Part shown: positions 34,991 to 44,222 of the stretch, piece by piece
Position numbering within the stretch: the first letter of the stretch is position 1
Layout of the letters: each line of letters starts with the position of its first letter
NCBI RefSeq assembly: GCF_022427145.1
Contig: NZ_JAKSXN010000001.1
Span: 1-64,000 of the forward strand
Source of the DNA: Paenibacillus timonensis
Lineage (GTDB): Bacteria > Bacillota > Bacilli > Paenibacillales > Paenibacillaceae
Reading direction: 5' to 3'
DNA: 64,000 bases
Notes under the pieces: model-generated
Databases searched by the model: none
What the model saw: only the letters and a program-made list of their open reading frames with translations
What the model was told of the DNA's origin: nothing
Position numbers and translations under genes: made by a program

Positions 34991-35701
34991 TTATTGTTCA
35001 CGTGCTTCGTAATGGCCATAGACCGGATACCGATTTTGCGTTGGAGCGCACCAACGAATCCCGTTCTTAATGACCTTTTGCACTTTTTCGTTATAATAGC
35101 TTGGATAGGTTTCATGTCCGGGTTGGAAATAGAAGATCTTCCCGTTCCCACGACGAAAAGTACAGCCGCTGCGGAAGACTTCGCCTCCCGGGAACCAGCT
35201 GACAAAAACCAATTCGTCCGGCGCCGGAATATCGAAATGCTCGCCGTACATCTCTTCTTTATCCAATTCGATAAAATCGCCGATTCCCTCGGCAATCGGG
35301 TGGCTCGGGTTCACGTTCCAAATGCGGCAATGCTTGCCGTCCTCCCGCCATTTCAGGTCGCAAGAGGTACCCATGAGTTTCTTGAATATTTTGGAAAAGT
35401 GTCCGGAGTGCAGCACAACAAGCCCCATGCCTTCCAGGACCCGCTTATGCACGCGTTCCACGATTTCATCGCGTACTTCGTCATGGGCCATATGCCCCCA
35501 CCAGATCAGGACATCCGTATCTTCCAAAACTTCTTCCGTCAAGCCATGCTCCGGTTCATCCAACGTGGCCGTCTTGACCTTAAACTGATCTTCGCCCAAG
35601 AACTTCGCCAATTGGCCATGAATGCCCTCGGGGTACATGTCTTGCACGGCTTTGTCGGTTTTCTCATGCCGGTATTCGTTCCATACGGTGACTTGAATCA
35701 T
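34991..35701 (-). CDS. ThuA-family (trehalose utilization) protein
   Basis: A 236-residue class-I-amidotransferase-like protein: [20 protein letters not shown] at the start, [32 protein letters not shown] and [10 protein letters not shown]. ThuA proteins take part in disaccharide use through 3-keto sugar intermediates in rhizobia; the exact reaction is not settled. ATG 35701 overlaps the upstream stop (ATGA). Confidence 0.9.
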   Translation of the reverse strand: MIQVTVWNEYRHEKTDKAVQDMYPEGIHGQLAKFLGEDQFKVKTATLDEPEHGLTEEVLEDTDVLIWWGHMAHDEVRDEIVERVHKRVLEGMGLVVLHSGHFSKIFKKLMGTSCDLKWREDGKHCRIWNVNPSHPIAEGIGDFIELDKEEMYGEHFDIPAPDELVFVSWFPGGEVFRSGCTFRRGNGKIFYFQPGHETYPSYYNEKVQKVIKNGIRWCAPTQNRYPVYGHYEAREQ

Positions 35702-36450
35702 TGATGATAGACCTCCTCGACAATGGCCTTGAGGTTCCGGTAATCGATTGCGGTAGCCTCTAGCGGCTGATAACGTTGAAATGCTTCCTGCTCCACAATC
35801 AACCAAGGCAATGCCAATTGTTTGGCCATTTGGACATAGTCTTTCATCGGCAGGACGCCGGAGCCGATCTCCGTGCTTTCGCGGGGAGAATCCTGCATGT
35901 CTTTCATGTGGAACAGCCCGATCCGCTCCTTATGCTGTTCTAACCAAGGGAGCACGTCCTTGCCCGAATCGGCCAGCCAGTAAAGGTCCATTTCCAAGCG
36001 GATATGCTTCGTGCGTTGCACCATGAGATCCAGGATGTCATGACCAGGGATCTCCGTGAATTCATGAGCATGATTATGATAGAAAAACTCCATGCCTTGC
36101 TCGGCTGCCTTGTTCGCAATCTCCTCCATTTCGGAAATGAAAGCTAGCCATTCCTCAAGGGTTTGGAAGCTGGCATGGGGAACGACAATTCGAGTATTTC
36201 CCATTTCCTTCTCAAAAGCCAACGTTTCTTCCAGACGGTGCTGAAGAGCTTCATGGGAAATGTGAGACCCGGCAACGTGCAGGTCCAGCTCATCCAGGTA
36301 CCCTTTCACTTCAGCCGCGCTTTTGCCATAATAACCGGCAAACTCGACGCCATCATAGCCGCTCTTTTTCACCTCTTGCAGCGCCTCGTAAAAGTTTTCT
36401 CCACAAGCTTCTCGAATACTCCATAATTGCAAAGCAATTTGAGGTTTCAT
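35698..36450 (-). CDS. Sugar phosphate isomerase/epimerase-like TIM barrel
   Basis: A 250-residue second AP-endonuclease-2-type barrel, shorter than the one at 34008-34976. Starts [20 protein letters not shown]; metal-site segments are [30 protein letters not shown] and LIVEQEAF. Start ATG 36450 after AGGAGGAG. The two barrels differ enough to catalyse separate steps. Confidence 0.88.
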   Translation of the reverse strand: MKPQIALQLWSIREACGENFYEALQEVKKSGYDGVEFAGYYGKSAAEVKGYLDELDLHVAGSHISHEALQHRLEETLAFEKEMGNTRIVVPHASFQTLEEWLAFISEMEEIANKAAEQGMEFFYHNHAHEFTEIPGHDILDLMVQRTKHIRLEMDLYWLADSGKDVLPWLEQHKERIGLFHMKDMQDSPRESTEIGSGVLPMKDYVQMAKQLALPWLIVEQEAFQRYQPLEATAIDYRNLKAIVEEVYHQ

Positions 36451-36461
36451 CCGTGCTCCTC

Positions 36462-37535
36462 CTATAAATAGACCGGCTCGCCCGTTTTCGAGGATTTATA
36501 AATCGCTTCTAGGATTTCCGTCACCACCAAAGCTTCCTCCGGCTTCACGACAGGATCGGTATCATTGAGGATCGCTTGAATCCAGGAGTGGGCTTCAAGA
36601 ACTTCCGGTCTTTCGCCGGCGCCATCGTAGAAGGCGACGCCCCCGGTTTGCAGTTCGATCTTCTTCTCGTACAGCAAGCTGTGGTCTTCGCCGTTGATGG
36701 TCAAGCCATTGTTCATATCGGCGCCCGCTTTAGTTCCGCACAGCGTCGTTTTGGCTTCTTTCACATCCAGGCTGTTTAAAGCCCAGCTGGACTCCAGGAA
36801 GATCGTTGCACCGTTCTCCATCACCACGAAACCAAACGCGGAGTCTTCCACGGTGAATTTTGCCGGATCCCAAGGTCCCCAAGCATTCGCGGCATTTGGC
36901 GTTTGAGACAAGGCATGGTACGTTTTCCCAACCACGTATTTCGGCTTGTAGTTGTTCATCATCCAGAGCGTCAAATCCAACGCGTGCGTGCCGATATCGA
37001 TCAATGGACCTCCGCCTTGAGCTTCCTCATCCAGGAACACGCCCCAGGTCGGAACCGCACGGCGGCGAATCGCATGGGCTTTGCCGAAATAAATCTCTCC
37101 CAATCCGCCTTCTTCGCAAACTTGATGCAAATATCTCGAATCGGTCCGGAACCGGTTTTGATAACCGATCGTTAATTTCTTGCCGGTGCGCTTGGATGCC
37201 TCAATCATGCTTCTGGCTTCCTCGGACGTCTTCGCCATCGGCTTCTCGCACATCACATGACATCCCGCTTCCATCGCTGCAATCGAAATGAAAGCATGCG
37301 AGGAGTTCGGCGTACACACATGAACGACATCCAAATCGGCATTGGCTAACATAGTCTTGTAATCATCAAACACCTTCGCGTCCGGCGTACCGAATTTCGC
37401 TTTGGCTTCCTCCGCGCGTTCCACGATAATATCGCAGAAGGCCACCATTTCCACTTCTTCAACCTTCGAAAGAGCCGGCATATGCTTGCCGTTTGCAATC
37501 CCGCCGCATCCGATAATACCAACTTTCAATTTCAT
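36462..37535 (-). CDS. Gfo/Idh/MocA oxidoreductase, operon member 1
   Basis: A 357-residue dehydrogenase: Rossmann GIIGCGGIANGKHMPAL (6-22), CEKPMAKT, and GGGPLIDIGTHALDLTLWMM containing the catalytic-type Asp and His. Start ATG 37535 follows AGGAGG. First gene of the operon, so probably the entry dehydrogenase. Promoter and cre box are just upstream. Confidence 0.9.
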   Translation of the reverse strand: MKLKVGIIGCGGIANGKHMPALSKVEEVEMVAFCDIIVERAEEAKAKFGTPDAKVFDDYKTMLANADLDVVHVCTPNSSHAFISIAAMEAGCHVMCEKPMAKTSEEARSMIEASKRTGKKLTIGYQNRFRTDSRYLHQVCEEGGLGEIYFGKAHAIRRRAVPTWGVFLDEEAQGGGPLIDIGTHALDLTLWMMNNYKPKYVVGKTYHALSQTPNAANAWGPWDPAKFTVEDSAFGFVVMENGATIFLESSWALNSLDVKEAKTTLCGTKAGADMNNGLTINGEDHSLLYEKKIELQTGGVAFYDGAGERPEVLEAHSWIQAILNDTDPVVKPEEALVVTEILEAIYKSSKTGEPVYL

Positions 37536-37546
37536 CGTATACCTCC

Positions 37547-37577
37547 TGAAAGCGTTTCTTTTTTTGAATTCATTATA
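37547..37577 (-). promoter_or_regulatory. -10 box and CcpA cre site of the Gfo-ThuA operon
   Basis: On the minus strand TATAAT (37572-37577) is followed 12 bases on by a cre-like site, read on the plus strand as TGAAAGCGTTTCTT (37547-37560), one mismatch from the core consensus. Its place just after the transcription start and against the ribosome site fits carbon catabolite repression. The -35 is poor (AAGAAA), suggesting activation by the adjacent AraC protein. Confidence 0.65.
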
Positions 37578-37644
37578 GCCAAATCCGAAGCCGCTTTCTT
37601 CCCGCTTTCCCCGCAAAAAACTCCCGAATATTGCTCTTCCGCCC

Positions 37645-37691
37645 AGAACAAAAAAAGGGCTTCAACGAGGAATAACTCGTCAAAACCCTTT
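37645..37691 (-). terminator. Terminator of the AraC gene
   Basis: AAAGGG-TT-GACGAG pairs with CTCGTTGAAGCCCTTT (37654-37691) and runs into seven T residues on the minus strand. Confidence 0.85.
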
Positions 37692-37695
37692 GTTC

Positions 37696-38562
37696 TTAAG
37701 GCTTATGCACATTTTTACGATACTGCAGCGGGGATTGGCCAACCTCTTCCTTAAATACATGATGGAAGGTTTTCACGCTGGCAAAGCCGGCTTTTTCGGC
37801 GACTTCAACCATCGGTATATTCTCGTTGGCCAAAATAAACTTCGCTTGATTCAACCGATATTCGGTCAAGAACTGGATAAACGTTTGCCCCGTATTGGTT
37901 TTGAAGAAGCGCGTGAAATAGTAAGGGCTGAAGCCCACGAATTTGGCAACATCCTCTAGCGTAATTACTTCCTGGTAACGATTTTCCACATATTCAAAGA
38001 CTAGATTCAGCAAATCCAGCGTTTCTTTATGTTGGATGGCTGAACGCTTGCTGGACTTATTCTTCGTTTGGCGCCTTGGCAAATGCAAATAAAACTCGCC
38101 CATTAATTGATACAGATACCCCAGGGTCAAGTAATTCATGCCCACGGGTTTACTCTGTTCAACTTCATAGAGGTGAACCAGCAGCTCCGTAGCTTTCTGA
38201 GCGAGCTCCTGCGGCCAGTTGCGGCTCAATGGCTCCCCGGATTCAAAGAGACTTAACAGGGAGTCTTCGGAAATCCGCAAGATTCGTTCGTCGAACAGCT
38301 TCAGGTTAAACTGATAGACATACCGTTCACTATCCGGAGAAGCCAAGAAATAGTGGGCTTCCCCGCTGGGAAAGAAGAAGATCTCCCCTTCTTCCAGCTG
38401 AACGATCTCTTCCTGAACGCCAATGTTCACTTTGCCTTTTCGAGAATAGATGATTTCGATTTCTTTATGCCAATGCGGATAGACAATCGTCATGCCGTCA
38501 TTCAAAAACGTTCGAAACGGAATGGAATCCTGGAATTCCGGGATTTCCAAATAGTCGCTCAT
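37696..38562 (-). CDS. AraC-family regulator with cupin sensor
   Basis: A 288-residue regulator. The N-terminal cupin has the HWHKEIEIIYSRKG and FFFPSGEAHYF motifs; the C-terminus has ITLEDVAKFVGFSPYYFTRF (about 198-217) and MVEVAEKAGFASVKTFHHVF. Cupin-AraC proteins bind sugars in the cytoplasm. It lies immediately upstream of the Gfo-ThuA operon on the same strand with its own terminator, and is the obvious regulator of that operon. Confidence 0.92.
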   Translation of the reverse strand: MSDYLEIPEFQDSIPFRTFLNDGMTIVYPHWHKEIEIIYSRKGKVNIGVQEEIVQLEEGEIFFFPSGEAHYFLASPDSERYVYQFNLKLFDERILRISEDSLLSLFESGEPLSRNWPQELAQKATELLVHLYEVEQSKPVGMNYLTLGYLYQLMGEFYLHLPRRQTKNKSSKRSAIQHKETLDLLNLVFEYVENRYQEVITLEDVAKFVGFSPYYFTRFFKTNTGQTFIQFLTEYRLNQAKFILANENIPMVEVAEKAGFASVKTFHHVFKEEVGQSPLQYRKNVHKP

Positions 38563-38766
38563 AGATCCGTTGACTCCCTAATCGTGGTATTTTGTCGCGT
38601 CGAACAGCTTGTTTAGGATACAAATCCGGTTCCCCGTGTTTTTTCAGCATTCGGCGCGAGAAATAGCTTAAAGTATACTTCATGATTATACATCGGACAA
38701 CCCGGGGGGCGTAAGCCCCGAATATATACACGGACCTCCATTTCGACAAGGAAATCATCATGACAA

Positions 38767-38803
38767 ACGGGTGAAATCTGAACTCCGTCCAGACTTCACC
38801 CGT
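38767..38803 (-). terminator. Hairpin after the GH66 operon
   Basis: ACGGGTGAA (38767-38775) pairs with TTCACCCGT (38795-38803). The T run on the minus strand is weak (GTTTGTC). Position 50 bases after the GH66 stop fits an operon end. The rest of 38563-38854 shows nothing coding. Confidence 0.45.
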
Positions 38804-38854
38804 CTTATCATCAAAAATTAACAAAGCTTTACGGCAAACACAACGTAAGGACTC

Positions 38855-40570
38855 CTATTCTCTAAATTTGACTATGACCATGGACCAGATTTCCAGTGCC
38901 GGCAAGACGAATCTGGCCGCCAAACCTTGCTCGTGAGGTACAATTTCATAATCTAAGAAGCAAACCTCTTGGTTCGGATCATCCGGGCTGGCCGCGTAGA
39001 TGGTCTCAATCGGTTGTTCGATCAAAAAATGGCAAACGACGCCATGCTGTGGTTCAGGCCGTCGATGCTTCCCGTGCTCCCAATAATCGTCTTCGAGTCC
39101 GACCAGATTAATCAACTGCAGGATCTGGTAACCCGGCTTCCGCTTGATGACAGTCCATACGGAACCCGCCTCCCCGTTCGGTGCAAAGGGCACCGCCGCT
39201 TCCAAGGTGATCTCGGTATTGACCCCAGCCGTGTAGGTGTAAGAGACATCCTCCAATCGAGGATCATGGATCAAAGTCCCAAATCGTACAATGAAGTCAT
39301 AATAGCGTCTAACCTCAGCTTCAAATTCGGGCCGCATGACGGCATAGTCCGGATAATACGGCATCGTCAGCATGCCCTTGTCTTCGCCTAATAACAGATG
39401 GTAACCACCGCTGGCAAATATGGCGGCCATCGTTAACAGCGCGCCGTTTTCGGCCCATTCCTTGTCATGCCCGGCCTTCGGATAGAAAGAAGGAAGGTAA
39501 GCGGAAAGGATGATCGGCTTCTCCGGGTTCAAGGATCTCGCGTTATCGATCAGGCCTTTAAGCTCCCGCAGCCGAACCACGGGCGGCCATACTTCGATGT
39601 ACAAGGCCTCCTGATCGGTCGAGGCCGTCTTGCGGATCGGATAATTGCCCACATTATTGAAGATGACTCCGGCTTCCGCTTGGATCTCCTTCACTGCCGC
39701 ACTGGTTCGGTCAATCAGCGGAGGATAGCATTCCGCCAAGTCTACCGTTTCCTCGAGTCCTTCGATCCGCCGTATCGCTTTCTTGGGAAACCCGTATTGA
39801 TCCATATGGATCCCGTCAAATCCAGCCTGAACCGCCTGCCGGAACTGTTCAATAATGTGGTCGGTCCAAGGTGAATTGGGCGTGATGTCCATAATATAAA
39901 ATAAATCAATTAAGTGAAACGGCTCACCTCGGCGGTTATAAAGCCCCCAATCCGGCCGGGCTTGCAGGAAATCCTTAAGGCTTGCATATACAGCCCCGTA
40001 AGCCAGGGCTGCCATTCCTTTGTTATGAACGGCTTCCAGCTTCTCGCGAACGACTTGATAGGACATTTCCCGGCCCATCGGATCCATAAATTCATCTTGC
40101 TGCGGAACAAGCTCGTCATGCCGATACATCCAATCATAGAACTGGATGACATTCAGGTGGAACTTGTTCATACTCTCCACATCCCGAAGATCTCCGGACT
40201 CCTCGCTCCGAAAATCGCTCAAAAACCCGTAGCGAGGCGCCCGACTCCAATGATCGGCAATATCGTACGAGGTAAACGCCGTCGACACGACTTCGCCCTC
40301 GCGAAGAACGGTAACCTTGACCCCGTAACCGGACCAAACGGTTTCTTCAAGAAATAAAGGAACGGGGACGATTTGCTTTACCCCTTTGTTTGCCTGGATC
40401 GTAACCTTCTCCTCGGCGACCGGCCGCTCCAGCTTGGAAAATGCCACGACCAATTGCAGAGCCGCATCCTCCCGGGTTTCCAGTTCGATGAATAGGTTCC
40501 CGGATTGATTGGGTTTATATTGGGCGCGATCAGGATATGCATCGAAATGCGTCACTAATGGGCTTCTCAT
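38855..40570 (-). CDS. GH66 dextranase / cycloisomaltooligosaccharide-glucanotransferase-like, intracellular
   Basis: A 571-residue enzyme of the GH66 family, which cleaves or cyclises alpha-1,6-glucan. N-terminal beta-sandwich (to about 110), then the catalytic barrel beginning RYGFLSDFR. The nucleophile is the Asp of AGFDGIHMDQYGFP and the acid/base is probably the Glu of LYIEVWPP. The C-terminal beta-domain ends near 571. Unlike secreted dextranases it has no signal peptide and no CBM35 insert, so it acts on imported isomaltooligosaccharides. Start ATG 40570 after GAGGAG. Last gene of the YesM-YesN-LplB-LplC-lipoprotein operon. Confidence 0.88.
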   Translation of the reverse strand: MRSPLVTHFDAYPDRAQYKPNQSGNLFIELETREDAALQLVVAFSKLERPVAEEKVTIQANKGVKQIVPVPLFLEETVWSGYGVKVTVLREGEVVSTAFTSYDIADHWSRAPRYGFLSDFRSEESGDLRDVESMNKFHLNVIQFYDWMYRHDELVPQQDEFMDPMGREMSYQVVREKLEAVHNKGMAALAYGAVYASLKDFLQARPDWGLYNRRGEPFHLIDLFYIMDITPNSPWTDHIIEQFRQAVQAGFDGIHMDQYGFPKKAIRRIEGLEETVDLAECYPPLIDRTSAAVKEIQAEAGVIFNNVGNYPIRKTASTDQEALYIEVWPPVVRLRELKGLIDNARSLNPEKPIILSAYLPSFYPKAGHDKEWAENGALLTMAAIFASGGYHLLLGEDKGMLTMPYYPDYAVMRPEFEAEVRRYYDFIVRFGTLIHDPRLEDVSYTYTAGVNTEITLEAAVPFAPNGEAGSVWTVIKRKPGYQILQLINLVGLEDDYWEHGKHRRPEPQHGVVCHFLIEQPIETIYAASPDDPNQEVCFLDYEIVPHEQGLAARFVLPALEIWSMVIVKFRE

Positions 40571-40600
40571 CTTTCTGCTCCACTCCTCTTCGGGGACCGG

Positions 40601-42181
40601 TTATTCTTTCCCGTTTGCCGCCAACCAAGCATCAAGCTGCTTTTGCGCTTCGGCGATCACCTTGTCGGCTCCCGCCGCTTTTTGTTTCTCCAACAGCTTA
40701 GGAAGGTTCTCTTCCGGGTCCAACTGGCCGGACTTCAGCCCGTCGACAAAAGCCTTATTGGCGTTGTCGATCGAGATCAGCTCATTTTTCACCGGCTCCG
40801 GATCAAAGACGAATCCGAAAATGCGGGAAGGATTCGCGGATACCATTTCGTTGAATTTCTCATAATTTTGGTATTTGTTCGGATCTTCGCCCACCCGGGT
40901 ATAGTTCAGCATTTGATTGCCCAATTGCCACATAATGTCATGATAATAACCGACGCTGTCTATGGTTTGACCTTCCGGCAATGAGATCTGGCCATCTTTA
41001 AGCACGTAGTGCTTGCCTTCGATACCGAAGTTGAACAGGGTCAGCAATTCTTTGTCTTTGTAGAACAGGTTAAGCAGCATCATGGCGCGTTCCGGATCTT
41101 CCGAGCTCTTGGAAATCGCTTGCATGGTCGCCGTCATTTTCCCGGTTTGCAAACGGTCGATATTGAGCGGTATCTGCAGCATTTCTCGGCCAGCCTTAAT
41201 GGAACCGTTAGATGAAAGGGCCGGCTTGCCGATTTCCATATCGGCCAGAATATCCATGTCGCCGACAAACGCAAATCCTTTGCCGGCCTGCAATTTCTTC
41301 CAAGCATCCAAACCTGGCGTCAGCGCATCTTTATTGATATACCCAGCTTTATACCACTTGTTGGTCAGCTTGGTAAGCTCCAGATACCGCGGTGTCGTGA
41401 ATGAATTGATTACCGTATAATCATCCGGAGCCGTTCCATCCACATTGATGGCGGCAATACTTGAGATCGAATCCAGGTTCGTGGACGAATAATAGGCTTC
41501 CAGCGGAAAGCTAGGCGCCACTAAAGGCGTTATCCCAGGTTCATTTTCCTTGATCGTTTGGAGCATCGGCTCCAGGTCCTCAACTTTTCCGGACTTCAGC
41601 ACGGAGAGATCGAAATGGTATTTGTCCACCAATTCCTTATTCAGATAAACCCCTTGAGATCCGCCAAGTTCTTGATGGGTATGGATGCCGTACAATTTGC
41701 CCCCGCGCTTGGCCGGCTCATGATAATCTTTTTCCACGGCTTCGATGTCCGGGCCGTATTTGGCAAGCAGTTCATCGAGCGGTAGCAGCGCACCTTTCGT
41801 GACCTGTTGTTGGAACCCGAGCCAATCCGCCGTAAACAGCAGATCCATTTTGTCGCCTGACGCCAGCATCAGGTTGGTCTTATCGCTCCATGCCCCCCAA
41901 TCGATGGGGTTTAATTTGACGGTCATGTTCAATTCCGGATAGGCCTTCTGCAAGTAGTCGTTCATGGCATCCTGGACCAGTTGATTGTCTTTTTGAGGCG
42001 CGTCAGGAAATACCATCACGACTTCGTATGGCTTCAATTCGGAACCGGCCGCTCCGTCCGGTTGAGATGCATTTTTCGCGGCGCTCCCTGCATCCTTGTC
42101 GCCGCATCCGGCAGTGATGCCTACGGTTAGCATAAGCGCGGCCAGCACAACAGAGCTCTTTTTCAACCAATTCATAAACAT
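40601..42181 (-). CDS. Sugar ABC transporter binding lipoprotein
   Basis: A 526-residue lipoprotein: signal peptide MFMNWLKKSSVVLAALMLTV, lipobox ITAGC with Cys about 26. The body contains NPIDWGAWSDKTNLMLASGD and FNFGIEGKHYV; the C-terminal part (about 400-520) is the DUF3502-type region common in Paenibacillus sugar receptors. Start ATG 42181 (an ATG two codons later is also possible). Receptor of the LplBC permeases just upstream; the GH66 gene suggests isomaltooligosaccharides or cyclodextrans as ligand. Confidence 0.9.
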   Translation of the reverse strand: MFMNWLKKSSVVLAALMLTVGITAGCGDKDAGSAAKNASQPDGAAGSELKPYEVVMVFPDAPQKDNQLVQDAMNDYLQKAYPELNMTVKLNPIDWGAWSDKTNLMLASGDKMDLLFTADWLGFQQQVTKGALLPLDELLAKYGPDIEAVEKDYHEPAKRGGKLYGIHTHQELGGSQGVYLNKELVDKYHFDLSVLKSGKVEDLEPMLQTIKENEPGITPLVAPSFPLEAYYSSTNLDSISSIAAINVDGTAPDDYTVINSFTTPRYLELTKLTNKWYKAGYINKDALTPGLDAWKKLQAGKGFAFVGDMDILADMEIGKPALSSNGSIKAGREMLQIPLNIDRLQTGKMTATMQAISKSSEDPERAMMLLNLFYKDKELLTLFNFGIEGKHYVLKDGQISLPEGQTIDSVGYYHDIMWQLGNQMLNYTRVGEDPNKYQNYEKFNEMVSANPSRIFGFVFDPEPVKNELISIDNANKAFVDGLKSGQLDPEENLPKLLEKQKAAGADKVIAEAQKQLDAWLAANGKE

Positions 42182-42255
42182 GTGACCTCCCTAAAATCCT
42201 CTTATTTCTTACCCTGAATCTTCTGTTTCTTATCCTAATCCGGCCTTGGCCGGGA

Positions 42256-43134
42256 TCAGCCTTTCACGGCTCCCACGGTGAGTCCTTTAACAAAATATTT
42301 CTGCAGGAAAGGAAATACCAGCACGAGCGGCCCGATGGCAATCATCGCCATGGCCATTCGGATGGATTCCAGCGGCGTTGTGATCTGCGCGGTCGAACTA
42401 TAAGCCTTATTGGCGATCGTTTGCAGAAACGAAGCGTTCATTAACGTCTTGGTCAGCAGATACTGCAGAGAATATAGATGCTCATTTTGGATGAAGACCA
42501 AACTCGTAAACCAATCGTTCCAGTAGGACACGGTGGTGAATAGTCCGATCGTCGCCAGAACGGGGAGCGACAACGGCAGAATAATACTGAAATACGTTCG
42601 AAATTCTCCCGCTCCGTCGATCTGAGACGAATCAATCAAGGAAGGCGGTATGCTGTTCGTAAAGAACGTCCGCATAATGATGACATTGAACCCGCCTATC
42701 AGGCCGGGGATGATCAGCGCCATCAACGTATCCTGCACATGCAAGAATCGCGTGTACACCAGATACCAAGGCAGCAAACCTCCCGAAAACAACATGGTGA
42801 TCAGGATATAGAAGCTAAGCGCTTTCCGCAACGGAAATTCCCGCCGAGACAACGAGTAGGCCATCGCCGATGTAACGAACAGACTGATGATAACGCCGAT
42901 GACCGTGACTAAAGCGGAAACGCCGTAAGCCCGCAAAATTTTCTCGGCATCCTCAATTAGATACCGATAAGCAACAAGACTGAATTTACCGGGCCAAAAG
43001 CTGTAGCCATGGGCCGTCACCCAGTTCTCGTCGGCTAACGAGATCATGAACACGAGCCAGAACGGGATTAGACAAGCCAAACTAAATAGAGTCAGGAAAA
43101 TCAGAATGAGCGGGTGGGTCCTTTTCTTGTTCAT
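42256..43134 (-). CDS. CUT1 sugar ABC permease, LplC-like
   Basis: A 292-residue permease with six helices, EAA loop LIDSSQIDGAGEFRTYFSII and the family ending KYFVKGLTVGAVKG. Start ATG 43134; AAGGAG is 11 bases upstream. Works with the LplB-like permease at 43186-44148. Confidence 0.93.
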   Translation of the reverse strand: MNKKRTHPLILIFLTLFSLACLIPFWLVFMISLADENWVTAHGYSFWPGKFSLVAYRYLIEDAEKILRAYGVSALVTVIGVIISLFVTSAMAYSLSRREFPLRKALSFYILITMLFSGGLLPWYLVYTRFLHVQDTLMALIIPGLIGGFNVIIMRTFFTNSIPPSLIDSSQIDGAGEFRTYFSIILPLSLPVLATIGLFTTVSYWNDWFTSLVFIQNEHLYSLQYLLTKTLMNASFLQTIANKAYSSTAQITTPLESIRMAMAMIAIGPLVLVFPFLQKYFVKGLTVGAVKG

Positions 43135-43185
43135 AAGCTTTTTACTCCTTCATGCAGGTTTTCGCTTGTTCCAACGCCGAAACTC

Positions 43186-44148
43186 CTAAAACAAAGCGTT
43201 TTCTTTACTGTATCTGCGAACAATCAGGTTGACCGTGATGACGAGCGTAAAGCCAACTACCGATTGTAACAGTCCTGCAGAGGAGGCGAGTCCCGTATCG
43301 CCGGTTACCATTAGGGCGCTATAGACATAAGTATCGATAACCTCCGTGGTCTCCTTTAACATGCCAGAGGCCATGGTTGCCTGATAGAAAAGGCCGAAGT
43401 CAGCGTTGAAGATCCGGCCGACGGCCAGCAGTGTCATGATAATAATGACCGGGGCAATCAGCGGAATCGTAATTCGGGTCATTTGCTTCCATCGGCCGGC
43501 TCCATCGATCACCGCCGCTTCATAGTACTCGGAGTCGATTCCGACGATGGCCGCGAGGTAGACGACGGCGGAATAACCCACGTTTTTCCAGGCGTTTACT
43601 ATGGTTAAAATGTAAGGCCAATGCTCCGGTTCTGCGTACCAATTGACAGGTTCCACGCCGAACGGCTCCAAAATGAACTTATTGATGAATCCCAGATCCG
43701 GATTCAGAAAGCCGTAGACGATGTAACCAACGATGACCATGGAAATGAAATTGGGCAGAATCACCGTGCTCTGGAAGAATTTCGAAGCCAGCTTGTTCTT
43801 AACCTCATTCAGCAGTAGAGCAAGCAGCACGGCCAACGTAGTATTGATCAATAGAAAGCTGATGTTGTAAAGCAAGGTGTTTTTGATGATCAGCCAAGCA
43901 TCGTTTGAAGCAAATAAGAACTTAAAATTATCGAAACCGATCCATTTGCTTCCCCAAATCCCGTCCGTATAGTTTAAATCTTTGAAAGCAAGGAAAATGC
44001 CGAACATGGGCAAGTAATTGTTGATGAGCATCAGCAGGACTCCCGGCAAAGCCAGAAGAATCAAAGCCCTGTACTTCCATAACTTCCTTCCTTTTGTAGG
44101 TGCCCGCGAGACGGCGGGTTGTGCGTTGAACGCTTTTACCGAAGCCAT
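43186..44148 (-). CDS. CUT1 sugar ABC permease, LplB-like
   Basis: A 320-residue permease: KYRALILLALPGVLLMLINN as first helix, EAA loop EYYEAAVIDGAGRWKQMTRI, and the ending RYSKENALF. The start is ATG 44148, six bases after AAGGTGG; the in-frame GTG at 44157 overlaps that site. A TATAAT near 44184 may provide a second promoter inside the operon. Confidence 0.92.
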   Translation of the reverse strand: MASVKAFNAQPAVSRAPTKGRKLWKYRALILLALPGVLLMLINNYLPMFGIFLAFKDLNYTDGIWGSKWIGFDNFKFLFASNDAWLIIKNTLLYNISFLLINTTLAVLLALLLNEVKNKLASKFFQSTVILPNFISMVIVGYIVYGFLNPDLGFINKFILEPFGVEPVNWYAEPEHWPYILTIVNAWKNVGYSAVVYLAAIVGIDSEYYEAAVIDGAGRWKQMTRITIPLIAPVIIIMTLLAVGRIFNADFGLFYQATMASGMLKETTEVIDTYVYSALMVTGDTGLASSAGLLQSVVGFTLVITVNLIVRRYSKENALF

Positions 44149-44222
44149 AAAGTCCACCTTCTTTGTTGGTTATGGCTTCATTATAAGGAGGGATCCGTGC
44201 CGGCTCTGCCGTTTTTGTAACC

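Noticed and set aside
44158-44222. Sigma-54 promoter upstream of the LplB gene (GGCACG segment)
   Set aside because: The -12 GC element is missing at the required spacing; the nearby TATAAT is the better candidate.
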